DNA from: Rugalucina vietnamica
Lineage: Eukaryota > Mollusca > Bivalvia > Lucinida > Lucinidae
Reading direction: 5' to 3'
Length of the DNA stretch: 64,000 bases
Assembly: GCA_964017185.1 (NCBI GenBank)
Contig: OZ024877.1
Location: 8,774,201-8,838,200, forward strand
Of the stretch, positions 1-10,187 are shown one piece after another (position 1 is the first letter of the stretch; each line of letters starts with the position of its first letter). The notes below the pieces were generated by a model. That model saw only the letters and a program-made list of their open reading frames with translations, searched no databases and was not told the DNA's origin. Made by a program: the position numbers and the translations under genes.

Positions 1-258
1 GTACATTGGTAGAAAAAAAATCTTTCCTCAACGGGAACCGGGATCGTTATTTTGGACGTCATCGTGACGTTTTAAAATGCGCCGCATTATACTAATTGAT
101 CAATTAATTTCCCATAATAGAAATGGTCGAAAATCAGTTCTCCGCAAACCTATGAGCATGTACGGACTAAAACCGCTAAAACGGACAAAACCGGTTGGAT
201 GTTTTCTAAAAGCATAACAAACATGTTAGTAACGCATCAGTGGAGTGTCATCTTCTGG
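1..258. other. Flanking sequence, nothing recognised
   Basis: AT-rich sequence upstream of the Ngaro-like element, with no frame or repeat that I recognise. Confidence 0.5.
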
Positions 259-354
259 ATTTCCCTTGTCCTACCAGCCCCGATCTCCCTTAATGAACAA
301 CAAACACAAAAATTATTTTTTGGTTTAAGCCAGTGAGAACCATGACCGACTGAA
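259..354. repeat. Split direct repeat B2 of the Ngaro-like element
   Basis: This 96-nt block is repeated in the same orientation at 651-746. It forms the outer 3' boundary of the minus-strand element and begins with ATTTCCCTTGTCC. Confidence 0.85.
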
Positions 355-483
355 TAGTTTCATATACATTTACATTTAAATTAAATGTACTTATACACTT
401 TATCCATTACGTTACATACGAGTAATATTAAAGTTTCGACTTTCACTTGAAACTTCACATACAAAAACTTCTAGAAAACTGCA

Positions 484-654
484 AAAATACAATACGTCCG
501 TCGGTCAATCGTTCTCAAAGCTGAATGACCACTTTCGTCACGCTTAATTGAAACATGCCTTGCAAATACTGTAGCGACACCTATCGGAGATGACCAGACA
601 AGGGAAATCAATTTTCGCCTAATTCACTTCTTTCAAACGTCGAAAATTACATTT
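484..654. repeat. Split direct repeat A2 of the Ngaro-like element
   Basis: This 171-nt block is repeated in the same orientation at 4783-4953. It overlaps the start of B1 by the four bases ATTT, so A and B are joined exactly as expected from a circular intermediate. Confidence 0.87.
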
Positions 655-746
655 CCCTTGTCCTACCAGCCCCGATCTCCCTTAATGAACAACAAACACA
701 AAAATTATTTTTTGGTTTAAGCCAGTGAGAACCATGACCGACTGAA
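651..746. repeat. Split direct repeat B1 of the Ngaro-like element
   Basis: This is the second copy of the 96-nt B block, lying between the recombinase gene and A2. Confidence 0.85.
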
Positions 747-789
747 CTAAAAGAACTGGCAAGCACTTAACTGAGTGAAAATGTTTTAA

Positions 790-1749
790 TTATAAACCAA
801 GTGAACGTGAAACTTTAAGCCTCTCGTCAACTGAGTCTTTAATATATCCGTCTTTAGCAGATTCACTTAACCATCTACCATGTCTTTTAAACAGTCTATC
901 CGGAATACCTCTATTCGCAGCCTCGCTTGCGCCCCCGGATCTTAACGAATGTAAACAATATTTACTGATGTCATTAACATGTGGTTTAAATGCATCCAAA
1001 AATAAAGCCCTAAGATTACTGTATGACAAATGTTTTCCATCCTTTCTCAACATATATCCAGTTTTTGTAGCACTCAAATGTGAAAAAAGGAATACGTCAG
1101 CATCAGATAGAATCCCTGCCCATTGTAAATACCGTTCCAAATTAAGAACAGGACACAGACTAGTTCCCGTCCTAGAAATTAGAATCCATGCTCCATCCCT
1201 ATATTTATCAGTTTTACTCGACTCTATAAACACACTCATATAAACACTGTTAATCACAATATCACTTCTCTTCAATTTTAGCAATTCATCACTTCTTAAA
1301 AAACCAGCAAATGCTAATAGACAAGCACAAATGGTTCTCTGATTTTTAATATTACCAGGACTGTACAATGTATGAAACATTTTTGATAATAATTCTCTAG
1401 TAATTGGTTCTTTCTTTGAAACAGGCTTAGAAAGCCTCCTTTTAGCCGCATCTAAAATATTTACAACTAATTTAGAATCTGTAGGAGACTTGAAATCAAA
1501 CAAATCATGGAACCATTTAATGCTGTAAAAAGCATTGGTAACAGGACTATGAGTGTTTGCAGACTGAACTAAAGATGCCAAATACAAAGCCACGTGAAAC
1601 GCCCTAGCGGGCAACGTATCCTTACTATCAAGTCCATTACTCAAAGCCCAAGATCTCCATCGTTTGAAACCACGCTTATATGAATTACAGGTATTATCCG
1701 CTCGAGACTCTTTGAGTAACCCCGGGAGCAAGGAAACCTTGTCCGCCAA
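790..1749 (-). CDS. Tyrosine recombinase (integrase) of the Ngaro-like element
   Basis: The 319-residue protein looks complete. It is expected to integrate a circular double-stranded DNA intermediate by strand exchange through a tyrosine phosphodiester, in place of a DDE integrase. The catalytic set of the lambda-integrase family is visible in order: Arg in FLRSDEL near residue 153, a HSLRSGG box (His-x-x-Arg) near residue 270, His/Trp in KRHGRW, and the nucleophilic Tyr in DGYIKD near the C-terminus. The N-terminal 100 residues form a basic SAM-like DNA-binding region (CNSYKRGFKRW). It is the last frame of the element, just upstream of B1. Unlike gag and pol it has no frame break, so recombinase activity may survive. 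DIRS elements and cryptons carry similar enzymes, but the neighbouring RT and the repeat layout favour Ngaro/PAT. Confidence 0.9.
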   Translation of the reverse strand: MADKVSLLPGLLKESRADNTCNSYKRGFKRWRSWALSNGLDSKDTLPARAFHVALYLASLVQSANTHSPVTNAFYSIKWFHDLFDFKSPTDSKLVVNILDAAKRRLSKPVSKKEPITRELLSKMFHTLYSPGNIKNQRTICACLLAFAGFLRSDELLKLKRSDIVINSVYMSVFIESSKTDKYRDGAWILISRTGTSLCPVLNLERYLQWAGILSDADVFLFSHLSATKTGYMLRKDGKHLSYSNLRALFLDAFKPHVNDISKYCLHSLRSGGASEAANRGIPDRLFKRHGRWLSESAKDGYIKDSVDERLKVSRSLGL

Positions 1750-1834
1750 GACGTCCGGTAGCTGCTCGATATCATCTACATAACTCTGAAAAAATAAACG
1801 TAAAGAAAACCATATTACTCAACAAACATATGAA

Positions 1835-1836
<2 letters not shown>

Positions 1837-1868
<32 letters not shown>
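1837..1868. repeat. Poly-T tract
   Basis: About 32 consecutive T lie between the recombinase and the RT/RNase H region of the Ngaro-like element; on its coding strand this is poly-A. Confidence 0.9.
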
Positions 1869-1872
<4 letters not shown>

Positions 1873-1963
1873 ACCAAGCGCCGATACCAGCACTTTATAC
1901 CCTATTCGCCGATACCGGCAAATAGTAAACTAGGCACACGCCTTCCAGCCAACGTCTAGCACG

Positions 1964-3870
1964 TTACTTTGTTCCCATATTGAAATTTAGATACAAAGCC
2001 ATCATGTTAAACTTAAGATCTTCATTACCAAACAAACCAGCACCATTTTTGCATGGCGTGTAATAGCATTTACCTGTTGGCAAAAACATCCAATCTACTA
2101 TAAATGATTTCATTTCTCCATAAAATGAACAAAGTAACGGCCAGAAATTTGCTGATCTCCATTCCGGTACAACAAGAATACCTTTAGCATTACAGCTTTC
2201 CATTTTCTTCAAAACCCTGCTTACTAATACGATAGGTGGCACATATAATCCAAACGATTGACTCCAGTCAAATGTAAATGCGTCAACACCTGAAGACTTA
2301 TAACACCAAAATCTTGAGTAAAAAATTGCTAATTTCGCACTGTGCTCCGAGGCAAAATAGTCAACATCTAAATTACCCCATCTGTTTTGAATCATAGATA
2401 ATATCTCAAATGAAATCCCCCAGTCATCTTTCTCTATGACCCTTGAAAGATAATCTGCTCGTTCAATTAAACTACGGGGCAACCATTCAATTTCCAAATG
2501 AATAGCATGCCTTGAAGAAAAATTGAAAATCTGCATTGCTAAATCTTGTAATTCTAATATCATCGAACCTTTGTTCACGATATTAACAACATTTTTACTG
2601 TCCGTAAACCATTTAACTCTCTTGTTGCCTCAAATATGTACCAGAGACCGTAAAACCCTAAATACAGCACATAACTCTCTCCATGTGGAAGATTTTGCGG
2701 CCTCTTCAGCATTCCATGTACCATGGGACACCCCATTTAATGTACCTACTTCATACCCAGCAAAACCCGTACCTGAAGCATCACTATACACAATCCGAGA
2801 ACATGAACCTGCAACGTCCAAATACCTAACATTTAATGACTCTAACGTAGCTTTCCAGAATACTAATTGCTGACGACTTTCAGTTGAAAGTTTGATATAT
2901 GAATTCCAAGTCAAGGCTTTCAAAATATCCATACTGATATATCTAGTCATAATTTGAGAAACTGGACCTATCACAATATTCATAGCAATTATTTGACCTA
3001 CAAAACTGGCAACTTTTCTCACCGGTAACCAAACTGAAGATTCTAGTTCTCGGAGAGAAAATGAGCTTTCTCAATCCTTCTTTTTGGAATGCTAATGGTA
3101 AAATCTACCGTATTTAAAATTGCACCTAGCCATTCCAAAATTTGTACAGGTACCCAAATGCACTTATCAACCTTTGGTATGAAACCCGAATCCAACAAAT
3201 CTTGCTTTACAGCTTCTGACATATCTAATGCCAGATCCTGAGTATCTCCAGAGCCAAAACCATCATCGAGAAACATAATGATTTTCTTACCTTCCCCCCT
3301 CCATTTAGCTATTAAAGGGCGAGTCAGTTTAGTATATATATATGGGGCTACCCCTAATCCAAACGGTAAAACTAAAAATTTATAGAAATGATTAATGCCG
3401 TTTTTATCTGGAAAAGAAAACCCGAGAAACTCAGTATCTGGCAATCTAATGTCTATAAAATGATATGCTGAACAAATATCAAATTTTATCATCCAACTGC
3501 CTTGTTGCAAATACATGAGAGCAATTCTCAGATCTTCATACTTTATCTTTTGTTTCCAAATGTACTTGTTCACTTCCCTCAAATCTAAAATCAACCTCTT
3601 TTTACCATTACTTTGAACTGAAACGGTCAATGGATTGACAACTTTTGGAACATAATCACATTTCTGAATGAGACCCCTATCGAGAAGATCTGAAATTGCT
3701 TCCTGCACAAAAACAGTCTCACGCAGCGCAGACATATTATTCTTTGAAACGGAACACGGCGGCAATGAATAAAATGGTATTTTAAACCCATTTGAAATGG
3801 TATCAAGAATAAACTGACTGGCACCTATTTTCTTCCAAAATGCTATGTGATTTTTAAGTCTGTTTTTTTA
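1964..3870 (-). pseudogene. Reverse transcriptase/RNase H polyprotein of the Ngaro-like element (frame-damaged)
   Basis: On the minus strand the RT domain opens after the A7 run at 3863-3869 (HIAFWKKIGASQF), with LPFGL near 3380, a PYIYTK thumb-side motif and the catalytic FLDDGFG near 3275. The RNase H domain follows: YSDASGTGFAGYE, a WRELCAV glutamate box, WFTDSKN and an ERADYLSR aspartate. The C-terminus has the Asp-rich VDYFAS/FTFDWS tail typical of DIRS-order pol. Three lesions are visible. The probable N-terminus (ESPDFDIEDEYSLYTD) is one frame off, consistent with one extra A in the A7 run. A one-base shift near 3040-3055 separates RT from RNase H. An in-frame TGA lies at about 2627-2629, between VHI and GNKRVKW. 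These are either real decay or homopolymer and base errors in the assembly. Confidence 0.85.
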
Positions 3871-3998
3871 CAATAATGTCCTTTTGACCCTGTTCATACT
3901 CAAAATAATTCTCAGTAAACCTATCATGATCAAAATCTGTATACAAAGAATACTCATCTTCGATATCAAAATCCGGGGATTCCCCTGTTGTAACCGCC

Positions 3999-4807
3999 TC
4001 ACTTCTTGGTAGCTGACTCGGGTTGCTGCTGTGCTGGTGCGGCTCTGGTATACGGACAGTTTCTACGAATGTGGTTTGCCTCTCCACAGGCAAAGCACGG
4101 GCCGATAGTGATGACGCCTCTCTGGTCGACTCCTGGGAATGGGTAGCCACGAAAGGAACCAAACCGTGGCCCGACTGTCTGGAACTGAAACTGCTGAGGG
4201 AACGCCCTTGGTTGCGCTCCCATACCGCCCCACATACCCTGATTGACAGAATCAGTAAAACCCAAAGCAGCAGAGCCTTGGTTTTAGATTTAGACTTCTG
4301 GTTTTTCTTCTTGCGAACAGCGCGAGATTCCGCCCTATTAAGACGGGATTCGTCTTCAGAATCGTCAGCCAGAGGATTGACAACATACTGATTAACGGTT
4401 TCCCAACCCCCCTCACTACTGTCAGCAATCCGTATATGCTTATTTCTAGTCTTAAGTTTCTCACAAGACTCATTGATAAGTTCAACCGCATACTCCTTTT
4501 TACCATTCTCAATAGCCCACAGGACCTGTTTCAAATTATCCTCCACCTCGGAATTGAACTCAAACTGAAGTCTGTTACCCTGGAACCTCCAAGCAATGCT
4601 TTTATCAGTTTTTAATTTTTTGACTTCTGAAGCCACAGATAAAGTACTGCCACGTATCTCTTCCTTTAGTAAGTTAATTTCAGTTTTTTGACTACGCAGT
4701 TCAAACAGTAATTCTCTGACATTAGAATTTAAATCCCCACCCGAACACGTGTCGTCAGTATTATCTATCGACATGTCACACCAAAATACAATACGTCCGT
4801 CGGTCAA
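3999..4807 (-). pseudogene. Gag-like protein with CCHC zinc knuckle (frameshifted)
   Basis: The N-terminal two thirds read from 4807 (or Met at 4774) to about 4270: an acidic start, a predicted coiled coil (LRSQKTEINLLKEEIRG), a central alpha-rich part and a basic KKKNQKSKSKTK stretch. The C-terminal part continues in another frame from about 4268 to 3999, rich in Gly, Gln and Phe, and contains CFACGEANHIRRNC, a C-x2-C-x4-H-x4-C zinc knuckle of the retroviral nucleocapsid type. It ends with SATKK. A one-base change near 4265-4290 therefore separates the two halves. The expected role is binding and packaging of the element's RNA. The downstream acidic stretch at 3998-3854 belongs more naturally to the start of pol. 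Confidence 0.75.
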
Positions 4808-4953
4808 TCGTTCTCAAAGCTGAATGACCACTTTCGTCACGCTTAATTGAAACATGCCTTGCAAATACTGTAGCGACACCTATCGGAGATGACCAGACAA
4901 GGGAAATCAATTTTCGCCTAATTCACTTCTTTCAAACGTCGAAAATTACATTT
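4783..4953. repeat. Split direct repeat A1 of the Ngaro-like element
   Basis: This is the 5' terminal repeat of the minus-strand element and the partner of 484-654. It ends just upstream of the gag coding region; one possible gag start at 4807 lies inside it, and a second Met at 4774 lies just outside. Confidence 0.85.
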
Positions 4954-5081
4954 ATCTTGTAACAGTTGGAATTATTGATAGTTCATTTCACTTTAGATCA
5001 ACCAACTGGGCTCGCAACGAAGCGATATGTATGTAATATAGAGTCGCGAGGTACCGTCTTCACGGATCCCTGAAAATAAAT

Positions 5082-5316
5082 GAGCCGCATCGTGAGAAAA
5101 CCGGATTTTTGCCTAGGCGAAAACAAAGGCGCAGATCAGCTTCGCGGTAACCGCGAAGCTGATCAGCGCCTTTGTTTTCGCCACTCGGATAGTACAATTC
5201 CTCTTCTACTTAAATCCGAAATTTCAAGCTTCTGTCTCTTTTCTGAGCTTGTACAGGCCGGTTTGTGTCGGACCTGGTCGGAAACCCCGAAGACCGGTTT
5301 TCTCGCGTCGAGGCTC
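5082..5316 (+). mobile_element. 235-bp palindromic MITE, copy 1
   Basis: The element starts GAGCCGC and ends with GGCTC, its near-inverse, with further inverted similarity through GAGAAAACCGG. It is flanked by AAAT at 5078-5081 and 5317-5320, a four-base target duplication. The centre (about 5114-5183) is a long near-perfect hairpin around GGTAACC. It carries no gene. The translated string through the hairpin (NREADQRLCFR) recurs in other copies only because the DNA recurs. Other copies with the same ends lie at 54365-54599 and 59093-59326, and degenerate ones near 19.9, 45.1 and 46.6 kb. Confidence 0.82.
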
Positions 5317-6238
5317 AAATGATCCCTCTCTCCAGATCCCCAAAACCATTGAAAGGGCACCAGGGAAATGTACATGTATGTAGCTTTTGAAATTAACTGC
5401 GCATTGGGGCTAAGGTATTGCCTTATTCCATATTAAATACGTCACACCAATAAGCCCTAAAACGCAGATGAGTCTTTTATTTGTTTATAACGTTTTCATA
5501 AAACTTTGCAGGATCTCTACATGGATGTTTGTTTAAAAGAAGTGAATGGGTGGAATACATCAATTGGTAAGCCCCAGGGCTACATTGAAGGCGATCATTG
5601 TTTCTTGTTGTCTCGGTGCATTAAGATTTGCAATTACTCGACCTGCAGGTTAATGGAAAGTCCGTTAGGTCAAAACGTGACTAGCTTTGTCTAATTACGG
5701 ATTGTTTTAGCGCTGATTATATTTAATTGTCTATTCTACGATCTTCTCCTGTGTCTCACGAAACATTGCATTGTAAAGCTTATCGTCATCTTAGAGTGGC
5801 ATTATTTAATGATGCGTTTACGTGAAAAGTATGGCGGTGTGAGCCTCATGCGGATTCAAATTGTGAACCAATTGACACGATGACCTGCTCTTGTTTTAAA
5901 AAAGACACCTGGATCAGATAAATCGTGGAGTGATTTGAATTAAATGTACCAAGTTACATCACTTGCATGCTGTGTTTACGTTTTCCATGTCCTTGATTGC
6001 ATATTTTCCTGATCGTTGCCTACTCGTACCCTTTTGATAAGAATAAAATAGAGGCCATTGTAAAAGGAGCTAAAAAAAAAAGAAAAAAACATGCACGATT
6101 TTCATCAGTTACATAAAGTTAAACAGCAAGTCTCAAACAACTGTTTAGATCTATCATTAAGACGTGTCTTCAAAGGTTGCACTATTGCTTCTTGCGCTAA
6201 AATTGCAAAACGTTATCCTAATGTGTTAATTAAGGAAT
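5317..6238. other. Non-coding stretch with a dispersed repeat
   Basis: About 5690-6000 resembles 21150-21450 in the same orientation (shared landmarks TTATTTAATTGTC, TCACGAAAC, GTGAACCAATTG and TTGAATTAAATGTACC). A short piece at about 6013-6036 matches the terminal 25 nt of the RT-element tail. No gene is evident. Confidence 0.6.
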
Positions 6239-6380
6239 GAAATTCAGATTTTAGCTTTCACTGGATGATGAAAAAACATTAGGCTGTTTAATGTCTGTGA
6301 AGCCAGAAGGCTACTCGGAGCCATTAAAACCACTAATGTTTTTTTTTTCATCATCCAGTGAAAGCTAAAATCTGAATTTC
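6239..6380. repeat. Foldback (inverted repeat) with ~43-bp arms
   Basis: The arms 6239-6281 and 6334-6380 are inverse copies (GAAATTCAGATTTTAGC at the outer ends) around a spacer of about 52 nt. They differ mainly in the length of an A/T run. This is a small hairpin or MITE-like unit without coding content. Confidence 0.8.
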
Positions 6381-8725
6381 AATACTTATATTTACATTTT
6401 ATATTATCAATCAAGTATCAGACTTTTAATTTAAAATATCACCGTTCATTTTCATGTTATTTGACATAAAATCCGACTTAACGTAATTTTGGAACAGCCA
6501 AAACGTCAAATTTTCGCGCCTAACGTCATGGCGATACGCGACCAACGTCACGACAATAAGAGTAAACAAACAAAGTCACTGGCTGGTTTTGGCGTCGCCC
6601 CACCCTTAGGCATGGCCTCTAGATCACGTGACTTAATGTTTTTCATTGGGAAATGAAGAACATCAAGAAAGATACTTTCATCTTGGGCGACTGCAATAAA
6701 AATGTAAATATTGGCGATTAAAACATGTTGTGCAGTTATAAAGCGATTGACATTTGGAAAATCGGATTGACATTTTGTTAAATCTTCCTATTTGGAAAAT
6801 CCAGCTAAACAGCATTTTATCCAGTTGTTTCTAAAGAAACATTGTCTTCTTGTAAGTAACATGATATGTTGAGTTTGCTATATTGCAGTTACTGCTCGCA
6901 AAAATCTGTCCTACTAAAATAAACCAGGAAATGGAACATAAACATAGCAACAATCGCCTTGTATGTGGAACGATGTTTAATTATATAGCTCAAATTTAAT
7001 AACGTAGCTAAAATAGTATTTGTCATTGGCTCAAAGACCGCAATTTATATTTCATGTGCCAAATGATGTTGATTAACTACAAGAACTCTTACAATTTGAT
7101 TTGTTCATTTTTAGCTGTTTTATATTAATGCATCGTCATCAAGGGAGTTACTTTAATGGTTTAGAGACCAAGTTGATAAATGACCTGGGTTCCTCAAAAC
7201 CCTGTTTCAAGGCTTATCAGTGTGTACACGGTATGGTCAGCTTCTCTTCTGTTGATTATTATAATAAAGTGATATATATTCAAACCTGAATCTACAAAAA
7301 GAGTCGAACAAATCGAAGAGTCCAAGTATCTGGAGTCGAAACAATTTTAGTGGGGTGACTTTTTATTTATTTACTTTTTTGTAATTGCTTGGCTCAAGTA
7401 AGAAAAGTGTCGCGAGGTGACCTGTTTAGGTTCTCTTGTACTGTAGTGTCATAAACGCTCTAAAGCTGTCTTCCAGTATCGACAATGACATTAATAATAT
7501 TATTGTTGTCATCTCAACTCAATTTAACGAAGACAAAAAACCAACTAACGTTATTTTGACATTTTGAAGATGACTGGTTGACTAGAAGATAGAGATCACT
7601 GTTTCAGTAATTATACAGAAATTCCCACTCCAAAAGCCGAGGTGTGTAAAACCATATTGACAATCAGGTATTTATACTAAGAAACAATGAATAAAATATA
7701 AAAGTTTGATCCTTTGGGATGTCGGGTGGACCAAATTGTGCAATTTCGGATACTGGACCCTAATTGGTGACCCTTTATAAGCCGGCATAATCGCCAGAAA
7801 AATATATTGCAATTTAAAAAAAAATCACAGGGAAGTCTAAATTAACGGCACATGCCTATACGGTTCAAATTATTTAACATGTTGTTTAGAAAATGGTTCT
7901 AAACATACAATTTTAATACTCTAAATATTCTTACTGATCTCAAAGGACCGAAAGAAATAATATAATCTGCACTATGGATGATGTACGGGGATACATTTTG
8001 GGGCCGCCACACGACACAACGCCAGCTACAGTAATTGCAAATAAAAACAAAAGTTTGATCCTTTGGAAGAAGCTATTTCCAAATAGGCGTCCACTCAGTG
8101 ACCCAATTTTAACTAAAATATGAAAACGTATATATGGTGCAAACAGCACAACAAATCGACACCCAAACATAAAACAATTATAACCACAAAAGAAGTTTCG
8201 CCTTAAAACGACCAGTAATTACCAAATGAAATAATAACATTGACCTTCAATACATTACTTCATGACCTCAATAAGTTGTTTGTATCTCACTTCTTTCAGG
8301 TCACAGGCTACAACACTTCCTGTTAAAAATATTTTCATTTTTTTTTCATTTTTTTCATCATATAGCCTATGGAACAAAATTTGACCATAAAGTAGGTCAA
8401 TGTCAACCTTTACTTGCACCCCACCATAATAAGGAATGCTTATTTCAAGTCGCTCAAAAATCTACTCCGTTTGCATTTAAGAGCATACAAATTTAATAAA
8501 AAAAAGTCCTCCCTTTGGGTTTCTCTCAGATTTAGTTCAACTGCTGTGCAAGCCAAAATCAGCACAACTACATGTAACAACTCAAAGTCACGACAAATAC
8601 ACTGCTGCTCGTCATCTCAAAGATATTGTGATAAAACATTTTTAATAGTCTTGATAAATGGATCACGTCTCAGCGGAGTCTCTGGAAGCGAACAACACCG
8701 CAGAAGGAATTGTCATGGAATTGTC
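6381..8725. other. AT-rich non-coding stretch
   Basis: No convincing gene. A minus-strand fragment of the RT-element tail (hairpin region, ATTCCCACTCC and the text around AATCAGGTA) sits at about 7617-7690. The rest is AT-rich, with short frames that look like chance. Confidence 0.5.
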
Positions 8726-9281
8726 ATGGATTTGTTTCTTCTAAAATTTATGATAAGCGCGATGACTTTGATTTTGATATAGTAAATTTTCCTTTAATGG
8801 ATGGTGACGTTCCTCGTCGTGCTTCTTATTATGTATACATTTCGCAACTTATTAGGTTTGCTAGAGTCTGCAATCATGTTACAGACTTCAACGCTCTAAA
8901 TAAATGTTTAACGGCAAAACTTCTCCAACAGGGCTATCGGTATCATAAACTTCGAAAAATCTTTTCTAAATTTTATCGTAGACACTATGAATTGATTTCC
9001 AAATATAATGTTGGGTTAAAGACGCTTTTAAGTGAGGGCCTTTCGGAACCTGAATTTTATGGTGACTTGGTTTACAAATTTAAGAAAATTAAAGGAATTT
9101 ACGATTTTTCTTTTCAGTTCAGAAAAATCATAACACGTTACAGTCGTATAGGTTATAACTTGAATGTTATGCGACAGTCTGCATGCTTAGTTTTTAACCC
9201 AATCATGGTTGATAACTATGCTGCCTTCTTTAATTGCACGCCGGTGGGTCGGGCGTCAGACTCTATGATGACCCCGATTTA
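8726..9281 (+). pseudogene. Reverse transcriptase C-terminal part (R1)
   Basis: The frame encodes the RT thumb and C-terminal region only (DKRDDFDFDIVNFP, YISQLIRFARVCNHVTDF, NLNVMRQSACLVFNP, ending VGRASDSMMTPI). The catalytic palm motifs seen in R2 and R3 are absent because the copy is truncated. The reading frame is otherwise open for about 185 codons, so the copy is not very old. Its family is the same as R2 and R3; comparison with R2 shows mainly scattered substitutions. Confidence 0.75.
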
Positions 9282-9898
9282 AAGCTATTCATTTTAGTTG
9301 GTTGGAGCCGGAGCTTCTTGTCTGTTGCTTGGCCCACCGGGGTCCAACTGGTGTTTTTCTTTTGCTCCGGAGTTAGTTGGTTATTCGGCGCCCAGGGATC
9401 TCCATCGTCGGGCAGCTTACTCAATCTGTGAGTCCTGGGTTTTGATTCATCAGGATGTTTATCATGATTTATTTGTTTGTTCTTGATGATTCATTGACTA
9501 GTTAGAGATTCACCACAAGGACCAAATAACTAACTAAATGTTATGAACCACTGCAGAAGCTGAGGGTGAGGTTAGGTACCTGTAAAACCGGTTTAAGCCC
9601 GCCAGTAACTTTGTGTTACTGATCGTTCCAAGTCGATACTTCTGTAGTGGTTCTTTTTGTTTTATGTCTTGGTGTTTTAAATTTTTTGTGCTGTTGGCGC
9701 CTTATGTATGTTTTCATATTTTTAGTTAAGGTAACTGAGTGGCCACCTATTGGTAAAATAGCTGCTCATTCGGCTTACGATATGTTTCATGGTATAAAGT
9801 ACCTGATTGTTAGTTTGGTTTTTCCCCACCTCGGTTTTTGGAGTGGGAATCTTTTTCTGATTGCGCCTTTTCCTGATCTTTGCCTACTTGTACCTTTT
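8726..9898 (+). mobile_element. RT element copy R1, 5'-truncated
   Basis: This copy enters the RT reading frame late (at GFVSSKIYDKRDD), runs to the stop near 9280 and continues through a 3' untranslated region of about 620 nt to CTACTTGTACCTTTT at 9898. The same 3' end is found in R2 and many short copies. The 5' truncation with a fixed 3' end fits reverse transcription starting at the 3' end. Confidence 0.75.
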
Positions 9899-9929
9899 CT
9901 GGGTAAACACGTTGGGTCAACACTGTACT

Positions 9930-10187
9930 GATTGAACTTAGCACGAACAGGTTGGAGGAACATATGTGCCTGTCATGAGACTTGCCTTTATGCCAGCTTT
10001 CTTAATTACCATAGGTTTGTTTGAAACCTGCATCTTTCCAGACACAATGTACAGTACCTCCCCAATTTCGTATTTTTCAGTATTCAAAACCCTGAGTGAT
10101 GATTTATCTCTCTCCTGAAGTTTTATCTTACTAACCCAATATGCATTGAGATGCTCATCAACTGACTGCTTCCACGATGCCTTAGTC
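9930..10187 (-). pseudogene. Non-LTR retrotransposon ORF fragment, distal part (N1)
   Basis: The minus strand translates as a short reverse-transcriptase C-terminal tail (SWKQSVDEHLNAYW followed by KIKLQERDKSSLRVLN). This matches the general pattern of the region after the RT of non-LTR elements: a Trp, a helix, then a Ser-Leu-Arg-x-Leu-Asn motif. It continues logically from the fragment at 12515-13200, whose C-terminus stops where element R2 begins. I infer one older element split by R2. Confidence 0.6.

Larger units (their letters stand above)
259..4953 (-). mobile_element. Ngaro/PAT-like tyrosine-recombinase retrotransposon
   Basis: The element reads on the minus strand as gag-like, reverse transcriptase/RNase H, then tyrosine recombinase. 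It is bounded by split direct repeats in the order A1 (4953-4783), coding region, B1 (746-651), A2 (654-484), B2 (354-259). That order is the known signature of Ngaro/PAT members of the DIRS order; DIRS1 itself has inverted ends. The A copies are each 171 nt and the B copies each 96 nt, and they look essentially identical by eye, which implies a young insertion. Against that, gag and pol carry single-base frame changes and one stop codon. No target duplication is expected for recombinase-mediated integration and none is seen. A2 and B2 are separated by about 129 nt, which is unusual because they normally abut. Confidence 0.88.

Noticed and set aside
968..1243. 91-codon plus-strand frame
   Set aside because: Antisense shadow of the tyrosine recombinase.
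3854..3870. Programmed frameshift at the A7 run between gag/pol frames
   Set aside because: The change needed is +1 (one extra A) and the rest of pol has other one-base lesions, so decay or homopolymer error is simpler than programmed shifting.
4023..4391. 122-codon plus-strand frame
   Set aside because: Antisense shadow of the gag-like region.
5080..5322. 80-codon frame with a peptide that recurs at 54.3 and 59.1 kb
   Set aside because: The conserved peptide follows from the conserved MITE DNA; the frame runs through a palindrome and differs in start and end between copies.
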